Below are positions 1 through 10,700 of a stretch of 64,000 nt of DNA, piece after piece. The DNA lies in contig NZ_CM001437.1 in NCBI RefSeq assembly GCF_000243275.1, forward strand, positions 1,753,165 through 1,817,164, in the 5' to 3' direction. This stretch comes from Myroides odoratus DSM 2801 (GTDB taxonomy: Bacteria > Bacteroidota > Bacteroidia > Flavobacteriales > Flavobacteriaceae). A model generated the notes under the pieces. That model was not told where the DNA came from. It ran no database searches and worked only from the letters and a program-made list of their open reading frames with translations. The translations under genes and the position numbers were made by a program. Position 1 is the stretch's first letter; every line of letters starts with the position of its first letter.

Positions 1-134
1 TTTGACGCATCCCCAAAAATCAACTGAAGATTCCCTATCAAGTGACCAACTAAAAACAAGCATAAAAATAACCCAGTAAGAGACATCCAATATTTCTTTG
101 CAATGGATGACTTTAAAAGTGCAGATTTTGCCAT
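1..134 (-). CDS. sdhC: Succinate dehydrogenase cytochrome b subunit, N-terminal part only
   Basis: The reverse strand from the ATG at 134 reads MAKSALLKSSIAKKYWMS and then a hydrophobic stretch LTGLFLCLFLVGHLIGNL, after which the gene leaves the window. This N-terminus, with the AKKYWM motif directly before the first membrane helix and a GHLIGN segment, is typical of the Bacteroidota b558-type membrane anchor that binds haem and passes electrons from the SdhA/SdhB subunits to menaquinone. About 44 codons are visible. The family usually has about 220 residues and five helices, so most of the protein, and presumably sdhA and sdhB, lie to the left. The assignment rests on recognition of the N-terminal pattern. 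Confidence 0.75.
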   Translation of the reverse strand, partial: MAKSALLKSSIAKKYWMSLTGLFLCLFLVGHLIGNLQLIFGDAS

Positions 135-316
135 AATGTAATTTTAATTGTTTTTCTTGAAAAAATCTCTCAAAAATACACCTAATTAACGTTATCCACA
201 ATGCGTGAGCGTTTATTTATATTGAATATAAACAAAGTTTTTTACCTTATTTTACTTAAAAATAAATTAGAATGAAACTAGATTTAAGACCAAATAGTAT
301 ATTTTCCTAAAAGATT

Positions 317-1171
317 CTAAAACGACTTTAAAATATTCGCATCTACAACAAGAATAAAGTCGGCTAAACCTAGATTGAGTTTTTCGAAATTCCCTACTTG
401 ATCGGCTTCAACCATAGTAATTGTAGCGACTTTCAGCTGTGGGGCATAATTTTTTAAATACCAAAAAATGCCTTCATAGTTGTTGCTATGGTATGATCCA
501 TTATAGTGTACAAATAACTTATTTGGCGCTATATTAGACTGAATAAAGTGTGCCATTGTTGCGTCTTTAATTGCCTGTGCTTTAGGTAAATTTTCATTCA
601 CATGATCCGCATCAAACATAGTCAACATCTCTTTATATCCAGGTAATTCAGGATCATAAGGGAAAGGAAGTGGTGCAATCCATGCTTTTTCTTCTACTTT
701 TAAGGTATCTAAAGCTCCCATTCCTCCTTTAAACAACAAACTAGCATAACGACGCGGTACATTGGTCGCGATAAAAGGAGCCTGATGTTGCTTCGCATAT
801 TCAACCAACGGTCGATAATCGCCTTTATAGTTATTCCATAAACGCACCTCTTTCGCGAAATCCTCTTCAGAGATTTTTCCTTCCACATAGTTGGACAAGC
901 CTTCTTGATTGTCTGCTTCAAACATTTCAGCCCCTAACACAAGTTCTTGTTTTGCACCTAAACTTTCTGTTACCTTCAATTGTAACCAGTGCCCCAAAGA
1001 ATTATTGTGATATTCTCCAAATAACACCACATCCGATTTCCCCAATGTTTTGATCATTTGTTTATAGGTCACTTTCTTTCCTTTCGCATTGTAAATTTGG
1101 TACGGTTGCCCTTCGCTTGCAAAAACGGTTCCAACTAATAGAGCGAATAATACGCTATAGATATATTTCAT
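317..1171 (-). CDS. ChaN-like (haem-binding uptake, Tiki superfamily) protein
   Basis: A 284-residue exported protein. Residues 1-18 form a signal peptide ending near VFAS; there is no lipobox cysteine, unlike classical ChaN lipoproteins. The mature part shows the hallmarks of the ChaN/DUF399 fold: a GEYHNN motif near residue 52, a GAEMF motif near 80, and a late HYNGSYHSNN motif. In Campylobacter the family binds haem and has been linked to iron uptake; more distantly it resembles the Tiki/TraB peptidase superfamily, whose conserved Glu-His motif is kept here. It stands alone, divergent from the frameshifted hydrolase gene, with a clear TATCTTTG promoter box at 1194-1201. The substrate is unknown. 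Confidence 0.8.
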   Translation of the reverse strand: MKYIYSVLFALLVGTVFASEGQPYQIYNAKGKKVTYKQMIKTLGKSDVVLFGEYHNNSLGHWLQLKVTESLGAKQELVLGAEMFEADNQEGLSNYVEGKISEEDFAKEVRLWNNYKGDYRPLVEYAKQHQAPFIATNVPRRYASLLFKGGMGALDTLKVEEKAWIAPLPFPYDPELPGYKEMLTMFDADHVNENLPKAQAIKDATMAHFIQSNIAPNKLFVHYNGSYHSNNYEGIFWYLKNYAPQLKVATITMVEADQVGNFEKLNLGLADFILVVDANILKSF

Positions 1172-1193
1172 GTTTACGCTGTTTTATAAGTCC

Positions 1194-1201
1194 CAAAGAT
1201 A
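1194..1201 (-). promoter_or_regulatory. -7 promoter box of the ChaN-like gene
   Basis: On the minus strand this reads TATCTTTG, a perfect match to the Bacteroidota TAnnTTTG -7 element, 22 bases upstream of the ATG at 1171. Confidence 0.6.
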
Positions 1202-1297
1202 ATTCTATTTGAATAATTTAGAATAAATAAAAATAAAAATACGTGTTAACAGAAAGCAATTCTAGGGTAGAAAGTTTTTTTTTCGTTTTGCAACCTT

Positions 1298-1305
1298 TAC
1301 TTTTG
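1298..1305 (+). promoter_or_regulatory. -7 promoter box of the alpha/beta hydrolase gene
   Basis: TACTTTTG matches TAnnTTTG. It lies 22 bases upstream of the ATG at 1328 and overlaps the alternative TTG start region at 1307, which argues that ATG 1328 is the true start. Confidence 0.6.
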
Positions 1306-1327
1306 CTTGCTCAACAAAACACATCTA

Positions 1328-2109
1328 ATGATTCCAAAATCGTTACTATATAAGAATATCCAGATCAATTACTACGATAGTGGTAAAGGCAATGCGTTAA
1401 TTTTCCTCCATGGTTTTTTAGAAAATGCCAAAATGTGGAAGGATTATATGGCGTATTTCTCAACCAAGCACCGCGTGATTAGCATTGACTTATTGGGTCA
1501 TGGTGATACGGGTTGCTTAGGTTATATCCACAGCGTGGAAGATATGGCCGATGCGGTTCACGCGGTAGTTACCCATTTAAAATTAAAGAGAGTCACTTTA
1601 ATTGGGCACTCTATGGGCGGTTATGTTTCTTTGGCATTTGCAGAACTCTATCCTGATTATGTCAAAAACATCGTCTTAATTAATTCTACAGCACGTGCGG
1701 ATAGTCCTGAACGCGTACAAAACAGGGATCGCGCAATTGAACTCATCAAGAAAAATGCTCCCATGTTTATTACGATGGCAATCAACAACTTATTTACTGA
1801 TGCCGTTAGACCACTACATGAAGCAGAAATCAACTATACCCGAGAAGAAGCACTAAAAACATCTACCCAAGGCGTTATTGCCGCTTTAGAAGGAATGAAA
1901 ACGCGAATTGACAAGAAGTACTGCTGCACTTTGCTCCTTACCCCATTGCCTTTATTCTAGGGAAAGACGATCCTGTTATGCCTTATCAAGAGACTTTCGA
2001 TCAAACCTTGGGAACCAAAGCTACTGTGACAACACTTGAAGGGGGACATATGCTTCCTATTGAACAAAAAGAAGCGCTCAAACAACAACTCAATGAGCTA
2101 GTAAAATAG
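1328..2109 (+). pseudogene. Alpha/beta-fold hydrolase, disrupted by a single-base frameshift
   Basis: The first part, from ATG 1328, encodes LHGF (oxyanion region) and the nucleophile elbow GHSMGG, then runs into a stop at 1960 after a nonsensical tail. The rest of the fold continues in the next frame from about 1918 to the TAG at 2107-2109: it reads VLLHFAPYPIAFILGKDDP (with the acid-loop aspartate) and then LEGGHMLPIE (with the catalytic histidine). Restoring one base around 1915-1918 would give a complete protein of about 260 residues with Ser, Asp and His in the normal order. Both halves look fully conserved, so the lesion is recent or is a sequencing error. The substrate cannot be deduced; the size fits a small carboxylesterase or MhpC-like hydrolase. 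Confidence 0.85.
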
Positions 2110-2130
2110 TTGATCCACGATACAGCAACA

Positions 2131-2162
2131 AAAAAGCGAGAATAATTATATTCTCGCTTTTT
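2131..2162. terminator. Bidirectional terminator between hydrolase and addB
   Basis: A 14-bp perfect stem (2131-2144 with 2149-2162) around a 4-base loop, with A and T runs on the two sides, between convergent genes. The addB stop codon directly abuts it. Confidence 0.85.
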
Positions 2163-4922
2163 TTATAAGGTCTCCACAAAAGGAGTTTCTCCATCTAATA
2201 TAACCAAAATAAGCTTAATCAATTCTTCTTTGAAAGCCGCTAAAACAACAGGAGTAATATCGTGATCCACGGTTCTTCCTTCGCGAACCCCAAAAAACAA
2301 GAAGCCTTCTCTGCGATTTTTAAAGGAATAAATTCCTGCTTCTAAAGAAGCTAAACCTCCTTTTTCCGCATACATTAACGCATAACACAACAGCTGAATA
2401 ATCTTATCATTCTTCAAGTGTTCGGTCAAGCCTTCCCATTGGGATAGTTTGACTTGGTTCGACTCTACTTTTCCTGTCTTATAATCAATAACGCGAATTT
2501 TTCCATTTCGGTTTTCAATGCGATCCACAAATCCGAATAGCTTAATGGGATAAGGTAAACGAGAGTCTTCTAGTACATGTTCCAAACGCGTTTCTAACGC
2601 CAATAGTTCCACTTCATCGCCTTGTTCTAATCCCTTCAGTTCTTCTCGCAAGAAATGATACACATTTCGCTTAGCGACTTCAAAAGCCAATAGGTTTTTT
2701 CCCATTTTCTCCTTATCGCTATTGTAAATTTCCTCAAACTGCCTCTGAACCTCCTCATCTGCTTTGAGCTGTATCTCTTTAATCATCGAAACGGTTAATA
2801 CCTTCCCAACATAGGGCTGATAGAGGTTTTCTAACGCATTGTGAATAATAGTCCCCAAGGTATTCAAGGCTACACTCTCTTCAACCTCATCCACTTCTCG
2901 AATACGCAATACTTGCTGAATATAAAACTGTAAAGGATTGCGCAAATAAGCCGTTAAAGCAGAAGGTGAAAACCCTTTAATTGTCGCGATATCTTTGAGC
3001 TTTGCCATCAATTCCGCTGACTTTTCAATGGCAACAGGAGCATAGGCTTTATCAGGCAAATAGGCTGAATAGGTCACATTGGCCAAGTGATGTTTCGGCT
3101 GTGTTTCCATCTCCAATTGCGCTAAAAATCGACTCTTCTCACCTGCATCCATGCCCTCCGCTTGGGAGTTATAAATCAAATACACCTGTTTGGCACGCAA
3201 CAGCAAATGGTAAAAGTGAAAGCTATAAATTGCATCCTTTTCTTTATATGTAGGTAAGCCTAATTCTCTTTTTACATCATACGGAATAAAGGAATTCTGG
3301 CTTTTCCCCGATGGAAACTTCCCTTCATTCACTGAAGTAAGAATCACCGTTTCGAAATCCAACACCCTACTTTCTAAGATTCCCATGATTTGGAGTCCTT
3401 CCAACGGATCTCCTTCAAAAGACACCTCACTCATATCCATGATTTGCTTATACAACACCTGAAGTAATTCAATGGAGTGAATAAACGGGTATTTTTCGCA
3501 ATAGGACAACAGGCGGTTCAACAAATTATAGGTTGTAAACAAAAAGGTCTTCATCAGGCGATTTTGTTGACTATCCGTCGCTAGTTTATTTTTAACCTGA
3601 ATAATCAAGGCAATTAAACGCTTTAATATAGCCGCTGGCGTTTGGTCCTTCCAAGGAGCAAAAACAAGTCGTTTCGTTTCTTCATCTGAAGCTGTAATCC
3701 ACGATTCAAACCGATCAAAGGAGAAGAACGTCAAGTTTTTCTTCTGTATTTCCGACACTACAGCCCCCACTTCAAACAACCCTTCCATCACAGGACTAGT
3801 CAATACTTCCAAAACATCGCGGTAATAGAATACATATTGTTTTCCACCACGGCGAACTGCTGCCAAATGCATTTTGAATATCTTATTCAAAAACAACTGT
3901 ACGGGGCTACTATTTCCGCTGTACCCCATCGTAATATTTAAACTACCCACGGTACTAGGCAACCCATACAAGACAGGTTGTAGTAAATTTTCATCTCCTA
4001 AAACAACAGCAATTTCATCCAGCGATGTACCTTTTGCCAACTCTTTGTCAATAATAGAACCGACAATCTTTGCCTGCCCTACACTTTTAGGTGTTTGGAT
4101 GATTTCGATATTTTTCTCTTCACTAAAAGAGGTCGTAATCCATTCAAAGGGATGATTTTGATAGTAAGGCCATTTCTGTTTGATTCTTCTCAAGAATAAT
4201 CCCGCATCGTGATAGGCATCATGAAGGAATACCTCATCAATATCCCAAAAAACACGAGCTCTCCCTTCAATCAAAAAATGCTGAATAATCACCTCTTCTG
4301 CCGCATTTAATGCGTTAAATCCTGCAAAATAATATTGTTTATCATTCGCCTTTACAAAATCTTTATGTACGGCAACCGCTTCGCGATAGATCATTCCTTG
4401 GTAGCCGATTTTCTTTGCTTGAAGGTGCTTATATAAAGCGGCATAATACCCCGGAATTTGCTCCCAAAACTGAAGGTAATTTTTTACGATATCCGTCTGT
4501 TGATTGACATCCACAGCCCAGTGATTGATATCTTCGATATCTTTTAAATAACTAAAAACATGTTGAGGATTCAACAAATAACGATCAACTTCATTAAAAT
4601 CCTGAAGCAACATTCGCGCCCAGTTGACAAAATAGTCGAAATCTTCAGCTTTATCTTGTAACAGTTGTTTATAAACCAGATAAAATTCAAACAAGAGCTC
4701 AATCGAGTCAATTCCCCTTAATTGAGCAATATCCTGTACCAATTCTTCAACACTGATAATGGTTGGAGCAAAAACACTGCTATCGTAAAATGATTTCAGC
4801 TGTTCCAACAAGAAGACTTTCGCTCGCTTATTGGGTAATACGACCACTAAGTCGTCCATAGACGAAGGAAAATCCTTCTTTATTTCAGCGCAGAATTGAT
4901 TTAAAAAACGTTGTTGACTCAT
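2163..4922 (-). CDS. AddB-like PD-(D/E)XK nuclease/helicase subunit
   Basis: A 919-residue protein with the layout of the AddB (RexB) subunit of the AddAB recombination nuclease that processes double-strand breaks with AddA. The N-terminal half resembles a degenerate UvrD helicase, without an obvious Walker A motif. The C-terminal third carries the RecB-type nuclease core: a Q/H-containing helix (LGTIIHNALENLY), GFVDRIE, and IDYKTGKVES, followed by a helix with QLLCYALMY. The clustered C-terminal cysteines that hold a 4Fe-4S cluster in Bacillus AddB are not visible; the protein ends LDGETPFVETL. The likely partner is the UvrD-type protein at 7719-10871, two genes upstream on the same strand. 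Assignment to the AddB group is firm; the exact in vivo role is inferred. Confidence 0.85.
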   Translation of the reverse strand: MSQQRFLNQFCAEIKKDFPSSMDDLVVVLPNKRAKVFLLEQLKSFYDSSVFAPTIISVEELVQDIAQLRGIDSIELLFEFYLVYKQLLQDKAEDFDYFVNWARMLLQDFNEVDRYLLNPQHVFSYLKDIEDINHWAVDVNQQTDIVKNYLQFWEQIPGYYAALYKHLQAKKIGYQGMIYREAVAVHKDFVKANDKQYYFAGFNALNAAEEVIIQHFLIEGRARVFWDIDEVFLHDAYHDAGLFLRRIKQKWPYYQNHPFEWITTSFSEEKNIEIIQTPKSVGQAKIVGSIIDKELAKGTSLDEIAVVLGDENLLQPVLYGLPSTVGSLNITMGYSGNSSPVQLFLNKIFKMHLAAVRRGGKQYVFYYRDVLEVLTSPVMEGLFEVGAVVSEIQKKNLTFFSFDRFESWITASDEETKRLVFAPWKDQTPAAILKRLIALIIQVKNKLATDSQQNRLMKTFLFTTYNLLNRLLSYCEKYPFIHSIELLQVLYKQIMDMSEVSFEGDPLEGLQIMGILESRVLDFETVILTSVNEGKFPSGKSQNSFIPYDVKRELGLPTYKEKDAIYSFHFYHLLLRAKQVYLIYNSQAEGMDAGEKSRFLAQLEMETQPKHHLANVTYSAYLPDKAYAPVAIEKSAELMAKLKDIATIKGFSPSALTAYLRNPLQFYIQQVLRIREVDEVEESVALNTLGTIIHNALENLYQPYVGKVLTVSMIKEIQLKADEEVQRQFEEIYNSDKEKMGKNLLAFEVAKRNVYHFLREELKGLEQGDEVELLALETRLEHVLEDSRLPYPIKLFGFVDRIENRNGKIRVIDYKTGKVESNQVKLSQWEGLTEHLKNDKIIQLLCYALMYAEKGGLASLEAGIYSFKNRREGFLFFGVREGRTVDHDITPVVLAAFKEELIKLILVILDGETPFVETL

Positions 4923-4940
4923 GTGAATAAAGGTAATAAA

Positions 4941-4970
4941 AAAAGGGCTTCGAATACTCGAAGCCCTTTT
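4941..4970 (-). terminator. Terminator of the ompA-like gene
   Basis: A 13-bp stem (arms around GGGCTTCGA and its complement) with a 4-base loop, just downstream of the stop at 4992 and upstream of the addB start. Confidence 0.8.
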
Positions 4971-4991
4971 CTATCTTAGGATAGATCCTAA

Positions 4992-6383
4992 TTATTTTTG
5001 TAATTGAATTTCAACACGTCTGTTCAACTCACGTCCTTTAACAGTTTTGTTAGAAGCGATTGGTTCAGCAGATCCGTAACCTTTAGAAGTTAAACGGCTA
5101 GCATCAACACCTTTCTCTACTAAGTAAACTTTTACAGCGTTAGCTCTGTTATCAGATAACGGAACGTTGATTTTGTCAGATCCAGTACTATCAGTATATC
5201 CAGCGATGTGGAATTTAGCAGTAGGGTATTCTTTCATGATTTTCACGATGTTATCTAAAACAGCGTAAGAAGCATCTTGGAATGTAAACTTACCTGTATG
5301 GAATAAGATTGTTTTTCCATAGTCGTTAAGTTGTTTTACTTGCTCTTCTTTGATTTCTGGACATCCTCTGTTTGAAGCAGGACCAGGAACATCTGGACAC
5401 TCATCTAAATGATCAGGCACTCCGTCTCCGTCTCTATCTGGCCAAGGACAACCTTTGTTTTCTTTTGGACCAGGTACTTCAGGACACTCATCTTTATGAT
5501 CTGGCACACCGTCACCGTCTGTATCAGGACATCCGTTGAATTCTGCTAAACCAGGAACGTCTGGACACTCATCTAAATGATCTGGAATACCATCACCGTC
5601 TGTATCAGGACATCCGTTGAATTCTGGTAAACCTGGAACATCTGGACACTCATCTAAATGATCTGGAATACCATCACCGTCTGTATCAGGACATCCGTTG
5701 AATTCTGCTAAACCAGGAACTTCTGGACACTCGTCATATTTGTCTAAGATTCCATCTCCATCTGTATCTTTTCCTCCAAATTGGAAACGAATCCCCATGA
5801 AGTGTTGCATGTGTGATGCCACATCTACATTTGGATCTCTTGTATCGTCAAATGAGTGTTTGTAAGTAGATTGAACTGTTAAAGCGATGTTTTGAGTAAA
5901 CCAAAAGTTTAACCCTAAACCTCCATTCACAGTACCAGTACTTGCATCACCCATAAAAGTATAACCTCCACCTACTAATAAGAATGGGTCAACTACTTTA
6001 GTGTTTAATAATTCTTTGAAGCTATATTTAACTTCTGCGTCAATACCATAGTATGACAAATCACCAGGGTTGTACTTTAAGTATCCTTCAGATTCTTTAG
6101 AAATAAATTTTTCAATTTTATTCACAGATCCTACTACTCCTAATGAAAATCCATCACCTAGATATCTAGATACGTTCAAATAAGAGATTGATGGCAAAAT
6201 ATTCCAATCCGAAGTTTGGAAATAACCTCCCATTCTGTGTGAAAACCCTTTAGCCGAACTAACTTTAGTGTTTACAGCATTCGCACCAATAGTTACAGCC
6301 CACGGATGGTCGGCATCCTGTGCTTGAGTCGAAAGCCCCGCACATAGTATTGCCGCTGCAATTAATTTGTTGAGATGTTTCAT
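4992..6383 (-). CDS. OmpA-family outer-membrane protein with thrombospondin type-3 repeats
   Basis: A 463-residue protein. Residues 1-21 form a signal peptide (cleavage after STQA). Residues about 25-205 form an eight-stranded-type beta-barrel region. Residues about 207-345 hold five calcium-binding thrombospondin type-3 repeats of the form DTDGDGxxDxxDECPxVPG. Residues about 350-463 are an OmpA/MotB peptidoglycan-binding domain with the signatures [18 protein letters not shown] and NRRVEIQL. It should link the outer membrane to the cell wall and be abundant, in line with its AT-balanced, highly regular codon choice. The near-identical repeats at DNA level (about 5480-5740) invite repeat-number variation. 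It has its own terminator and lies between kbl and addB. Confidence 0.92.
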   Translation of the reverse strand: MKHLNKLIAAAILCAGLSTQAQDADHPWAVTIGANAVNTKVSSAKGFSHRMGGYFQTSDWNILPSISYLNVSRYLGDGFSLGVVGSVNKIEKFISKESEGYLKYNPGDLSYYGIDAEVKYSFKELLNTKVVDPFLLVGGGYTFMGDASTGTVNGGLGLNFWFTQNIALTVQSTYKHSFDDTRDPNVDVASHMQHFMGIRFQFGGKDTDGDGILDKYDECPEVPGLAEFNGCPDTDGDGIPDHLDECPDVPGLPEFNGCPDTDGDGIPDHLDECPDVPGLAEFNGCPDTDGDGVPDHKDECPEVPGPKENKGCPWPDRDGDGVPDHLDECPDVPGPASNRGCPEIKEEQVKQLNDYGKTILFHTGKFTFQDASYAVLDNIVKIMKEYPTAKFHIAGYTDSTGSDKINVPLSDNRANAVKVYLVEKGVDASRLTSKGYGSAEPIASNKTVKGRELNRRVEIQLQK

Positions 6384-6492
6384 AACTTTATTTTTCTATT
6401 TATTGTAATGTTAAAACAAAAATACAATTATATGTGTAGTTAACAAATTTTATTCTTAACAATTATTATGATTTACTAAAAAAACTTAATAT

Positions 6493-7686
6493 TTAGATTA
6501 CATTTAGTTCTTTTCCTACTTCAATAAAGGCTTGAATGGCTTTATCAAGGTGTTCTTGTGTATGTGCTGCGGATAATTGAACTCTAATTCTCGCTTTTCC
6601 TTGTGGCACAACTGGATAGAAGAATCCAATCACATAAACTCCTTTTGTCAATAGACGATCTGCCATCTCTTGCGATAATTTTGCATCGTATAACATCACT
6701 GGAACAATAGCAGAATCTCCATCGATAAAATCAAACCCTGCTTTTTTCATTCCCGCTTTGAAGTAATTGGTATTCCACTCTAATTGGTCGCGTAGTTTGG
6801 TGTCTTTTTTCAATAGTTCAAATACCTTCAAGGATGCTCCTACAATCATTGGCGCCAATGAATTTGAGAATAAATAAGGACGAGAACGTTGTCTCAACAA
6901 CTCGATAATTTCTTTTTTACCTGTTGTATAACCTCCCATTGCACCACCTAATGCTTTTCCTAAAGTACCCGTAATGATGTCTACACGTCCCATTACGTTT
7001 TTCGCTTCCATTGTCCCTTTTCCTGTTGCTCCGATAAATCCAGCAGCATGGCACTCATCCACCATAACTAAAGCATCGTATTTATCTGCTAAGTCACAGA
7101 TCTTATCTAATGGCGCTACTAATCCATCCATAGAGAATACACCATCCGTTACGATAATCTTGAAACGGTGTCCCGCTTCATTTGCTTTAATCAACTGTTG
7201 CTCTAAATCAGCCATATCGTTATTTTCATAACGGTAACGCGCTGCTTTACACAAGCGAACTCCATCAATAATAGACGCGTGGTTTAAACTATCTGAGATA
7301 ATTGCATCTTCTGCTCCTAATAAAGGTTCGAAAACTCCACCATTTGCATCAAAAGCTGCTGCATATAAAATCGTGTCTTCTGTTCCGTAGAAATCAGCAA
7401 TTGTTGCTTCTAATTGTTTGTGAATATCCTGTGTTCCACAGATGAAACGCACAGATGACATCCCAAAACCATGGGTATCCAAAGCATCTTTCGCTGCTTG
7501 TACAACCTCTGGATGTGAGGATAATCCTAAATAGTTATTCGCACAAAAATTCAATACTTTTTCTCCTGTAGAAACTGTAATCTCTGCTCCTTGTGGCGAA
7601 GTAATAATTCTTTCTCTTTTAAATAAACCATTGTCTTCAATCGACTTCAACTCTTGTTGTAAATGGTCTTTAATTTTTCCGTACAT
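6493..7686 (-). CDS. kbl: Glycine C-acetyltransferase (2-amino-3-ketobutyrate CoA ligase)
   Basis: A 397-residue PLP enzyme of the alpha-oxoamine synthase family, of normal length. It cleaves 2-amino-3-ketobutyrate with CoA to glycine and acetyl-CoA in threonine breakdown. Visible motifs: [16 protein letters not shown] near residue 46, the [11 protein letters not shown] segment, [11 protein letters not shown] with the cofactor-binding aspartate, and [13 protein letters not shown] with the PLP-binding lysine. The alternatives in this family (BioF, HemA, Spt) are less likely because the N-terminus and the [10 protein letters not shown] segment match Kbl. No threonine dehydrogenase gene is adjacent. 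Confidence 0.92.
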   Translation of the reverse strand: MYGKIKDHLQQELKSIEDNGLFKRERIITSPQGAEITVSTGEKVLNFCANNYLGLSSHPEVVQAAKDALDTHGFGMSSVRFICGTQDIHKQLEATIADFYGTEDTILYAAAFDANGGVFEPLLGAEDAIISDSLNHASIIDGVRLCKAARYRYENNDMADLEQQLIKANEAGHRFKIIVTDGVFSMDGLVAPLDKICDLADKYDALVMVDECHAAGFIGATGKGTMEAKNVMGRVDIITGTLGKALGGAMGGYTTGKKEIIELLRQRSRPYLFSNSLAPMIVGASLKVFELLKKDTKLRDQLEWNTNYFKAGMKKAGFDFIDGDSAIVPVMLYDAKLSQEMADRLLTKGVYVIGFFYPVVPQGKARIRVQLSAAHTQEHLDKAIQAFIEVGKELNVI

Positions 7687-7718
7687 ACTTACTCTTTTTA
7701 AGCGTTAACTATACTCTT

Positions 7719-10700
7719 TTACAAATGTATTATATTTAAATCATCCACTCCCATATATAAAATAACTTTTTTAGCCACTTCATACCCCATCTCTTGGAGT
7801 GATTCCTCGTATTTAGCCAATTGTTTGATATACTTTTCCTCCGGTTTTCCGGTTTTATAATCCAACAAATACGCTTTATTCTCTCGAATCAATACGCGGT
7901 CGGGAATTAGATTATTCTTTTGTTTCCCAATAATCATGCGCTCATTGTACACCATTCCTTCCGAGAAGAACACCTGTAAATCAGGATGCGCAATAATTTG
8001 CTGAATGGCCTGCGTAAAACTCGATCGATCACTTGTTACGATTAAGCCTTCTTCCAGTGCACGTTCAATCGCAGGTTCAATATCCTGCTCCGTCTGAATA
8101 AACGACATGATTTTATGGGTAATATTTCCGTAGGCAATCGCTTCTCCAACTTGAGTGTCCCACATCAATGCCTCGCGTTCAGCAATTTTGATGTCATTAA
8201 AATTGAACAGCGACTCCACGCTTTGAATTAATTTGTTTTGATCTAAAGCTGTTTCACTTGCCTTCGACAACCGTTGAGGATCTCCAAAGGCATACTCATT
8301 CACATCCTCTTGATACAGTCCTTGCTGACGTAAATAGTGAATAAAGAAACGCGACATATTGTTCTTGTATTCTCCATCCGTCTTCATATCGCGTGTAGTA
8401 ATAATGTGCAGTTGTTCTTCTGCTCTAGTCAGCGCCACATACAACACATTAATATTATCTAACAATTCTTCTTGTTCTTTCTCTGCATAGAGCTTTTCAG
8501 CATAAGCGCCGTACTCCTTCACCTCTTTTTTTGCATCCACTAAGGCTTTTGGCAATTCAATTCCTTCATCTAGCTCATCAAACTCCACCCAAAGCTTATC
8601 TCGATTGGATCGATCATAATCCTCTTCCGCAAACGGAAAAATAACAATCGGAAATTCCAATCCCTTCGATTTGTGGATGGTCATCAGTTGCACAGCATCC
8701 TTCCCCTCTGGCGTAGGAATACTAAATTTATGGTTGTTATCCTCCCAATACAAAATGAAATCTCCAATTCCGTATTGATTCTTGATGGTGCGCTCTAATA
8801 CGATATCTAAGAAATACAACACATACGAACTCGTTGCTTTGGTTGGAAAAAAAGCACGTACAATAATCTCTACCGCTTCATAGAGCGATTTCTTTCTACA
8901 TTGATCAAAGGAAATCACCACCTCTTTGCTTAACAACCACGCTTCAAACTCCGCATCAGCAGTAAAGGCCAATCCTTCTTCAATAAAATCGTGAACCGCT
9001 TCTTGCTGTCTTTTATTAGCGATATAATACAACATCATGGTTTTAGACTCCTTGTCTTCTTTATTGCGGATATAACGCAACACATCCATAATCAATCGCA
9101 CTTCTGTTGCATGACTAATCAATAGGGAATCTGAAGATAAAATCGGTATCTCTTGTTCAGTCAAATAATTCGCTAATGCAATACCATGGGCGCGTTTTCG
9201 CGTCAAGACCACCATATCACTATATTGAAATCCTTGTTCCTTACAACGGTGAATAGTTGCTAAAGTCGCTTGTAAATACAGCTGTTCTTTGTCAATTTCA
9301 TTTTCTTTATCCACTAAGCGCTCATCGAGAAATTGCAAGTTGACATAACCTCCAACCTTGCTGTTGATCTCTTGATAACTTTGATGTTCATAAATATGTT
9401 TGTAATCCTCTTGCGTAAAAAAGGAAGAAACTCCATTAAAAAAGGTATTATTAAACTGAATGACTTCCGAATAACTGCGGTAATTCTTTCCTAAAACCAC
9501 TACTTCCTTATCGGGATTCGAAAAGGGATTATCCTCTTTACTCAATGCAATAAACTGTTCTGCTTTTCCTCCACGCCAACGGTAAATCGATTGTTTGGGG
9601 TCCCCTACTAACATTAAGGTTCCCTTTACGCCAAAATCTTCCCCTGCGAGGGCATTGTCGATCAAAGGAACAAGGTTGTCCCATTGCATCACGGAAGTAT
9701 CTTGAAACTCATCAATAAAGAAATGGCGGTAGCGCTCTCCTAGTCTTTCATAAATAAAAGGAGCCGGTTGGTGCTGAATCTCATTGTGAATAATCGCATT
9801 AAACTGGCTGATAGACAGCATATTTTTTTCGTCCTGAATATGTTGCATTTCTATACCTAAAATATTCAAGAGCGATAGCGGCGTAATATTTTTCAAAAAC
9901 GCTTGGTAAAATAAACGCTTGGCAAATAATTGATAAATCACAGCCAGCTGTCGAAGTACCTCTGGCAAAAGCGCCTCAATCGTATCCCGATCTTTAGCAG
10001 CCTTTAATAGCGTCACCTCTTCAAATTCTACATATTTGCGCTGGGTACTTTTGTCTGTATCGTTGATAATGGCCAACAGGTGATTGGGAAACGTTCCTCT
10101 AGAAAAGGATTTCATATCTACCCCTTTGTCGATCAACAAATCCCAAATTGCTTGTCCTTTTTGCTTCGTTTCATTGGTGATCTCCTCGATTTTTTTACGC
10201 AAATAGTCGCGGGTTACAACGAAATCTTTCAGGGTTTTCTCATCGAATAACGCAATTTCCTCTCGGTTGTTCTCATTCAACAACAGCGCACCCATTTCTT
10301 TCAATTCGCGGGTAATATCCCAACTCTTATCATTGTCTGCTTTGTCAATGGAGAAATCAATCAATACTTTCGTCAGCTCTTCATCTGTTCCTGCTTTGGC
10401 AATTACTGAATCCACCGCTTCTTGTAGCAATTCATCCGAATCCAAGGACACTTCAAAACTCATCGGCAGATTTAAATCAAAGGCAAAGGAGCGAATAACC
10501 TTATGGGTGAATTTATCAATCGTCGAAATATCAAAAGAAGCATAGTTGTGAATGATATGCTTCATAATGCGTTCTGACTTTTTCTTGATTTCCTCTTCTT
10601 TCAGTCCGGTTTCTACTACAAGTTGATCGAGCATCGACTGAAATTTGTTTCCCGTTTCCTTTTGTGAGAAAGCATATAGGCAGGATAGAATTCGATTTTT

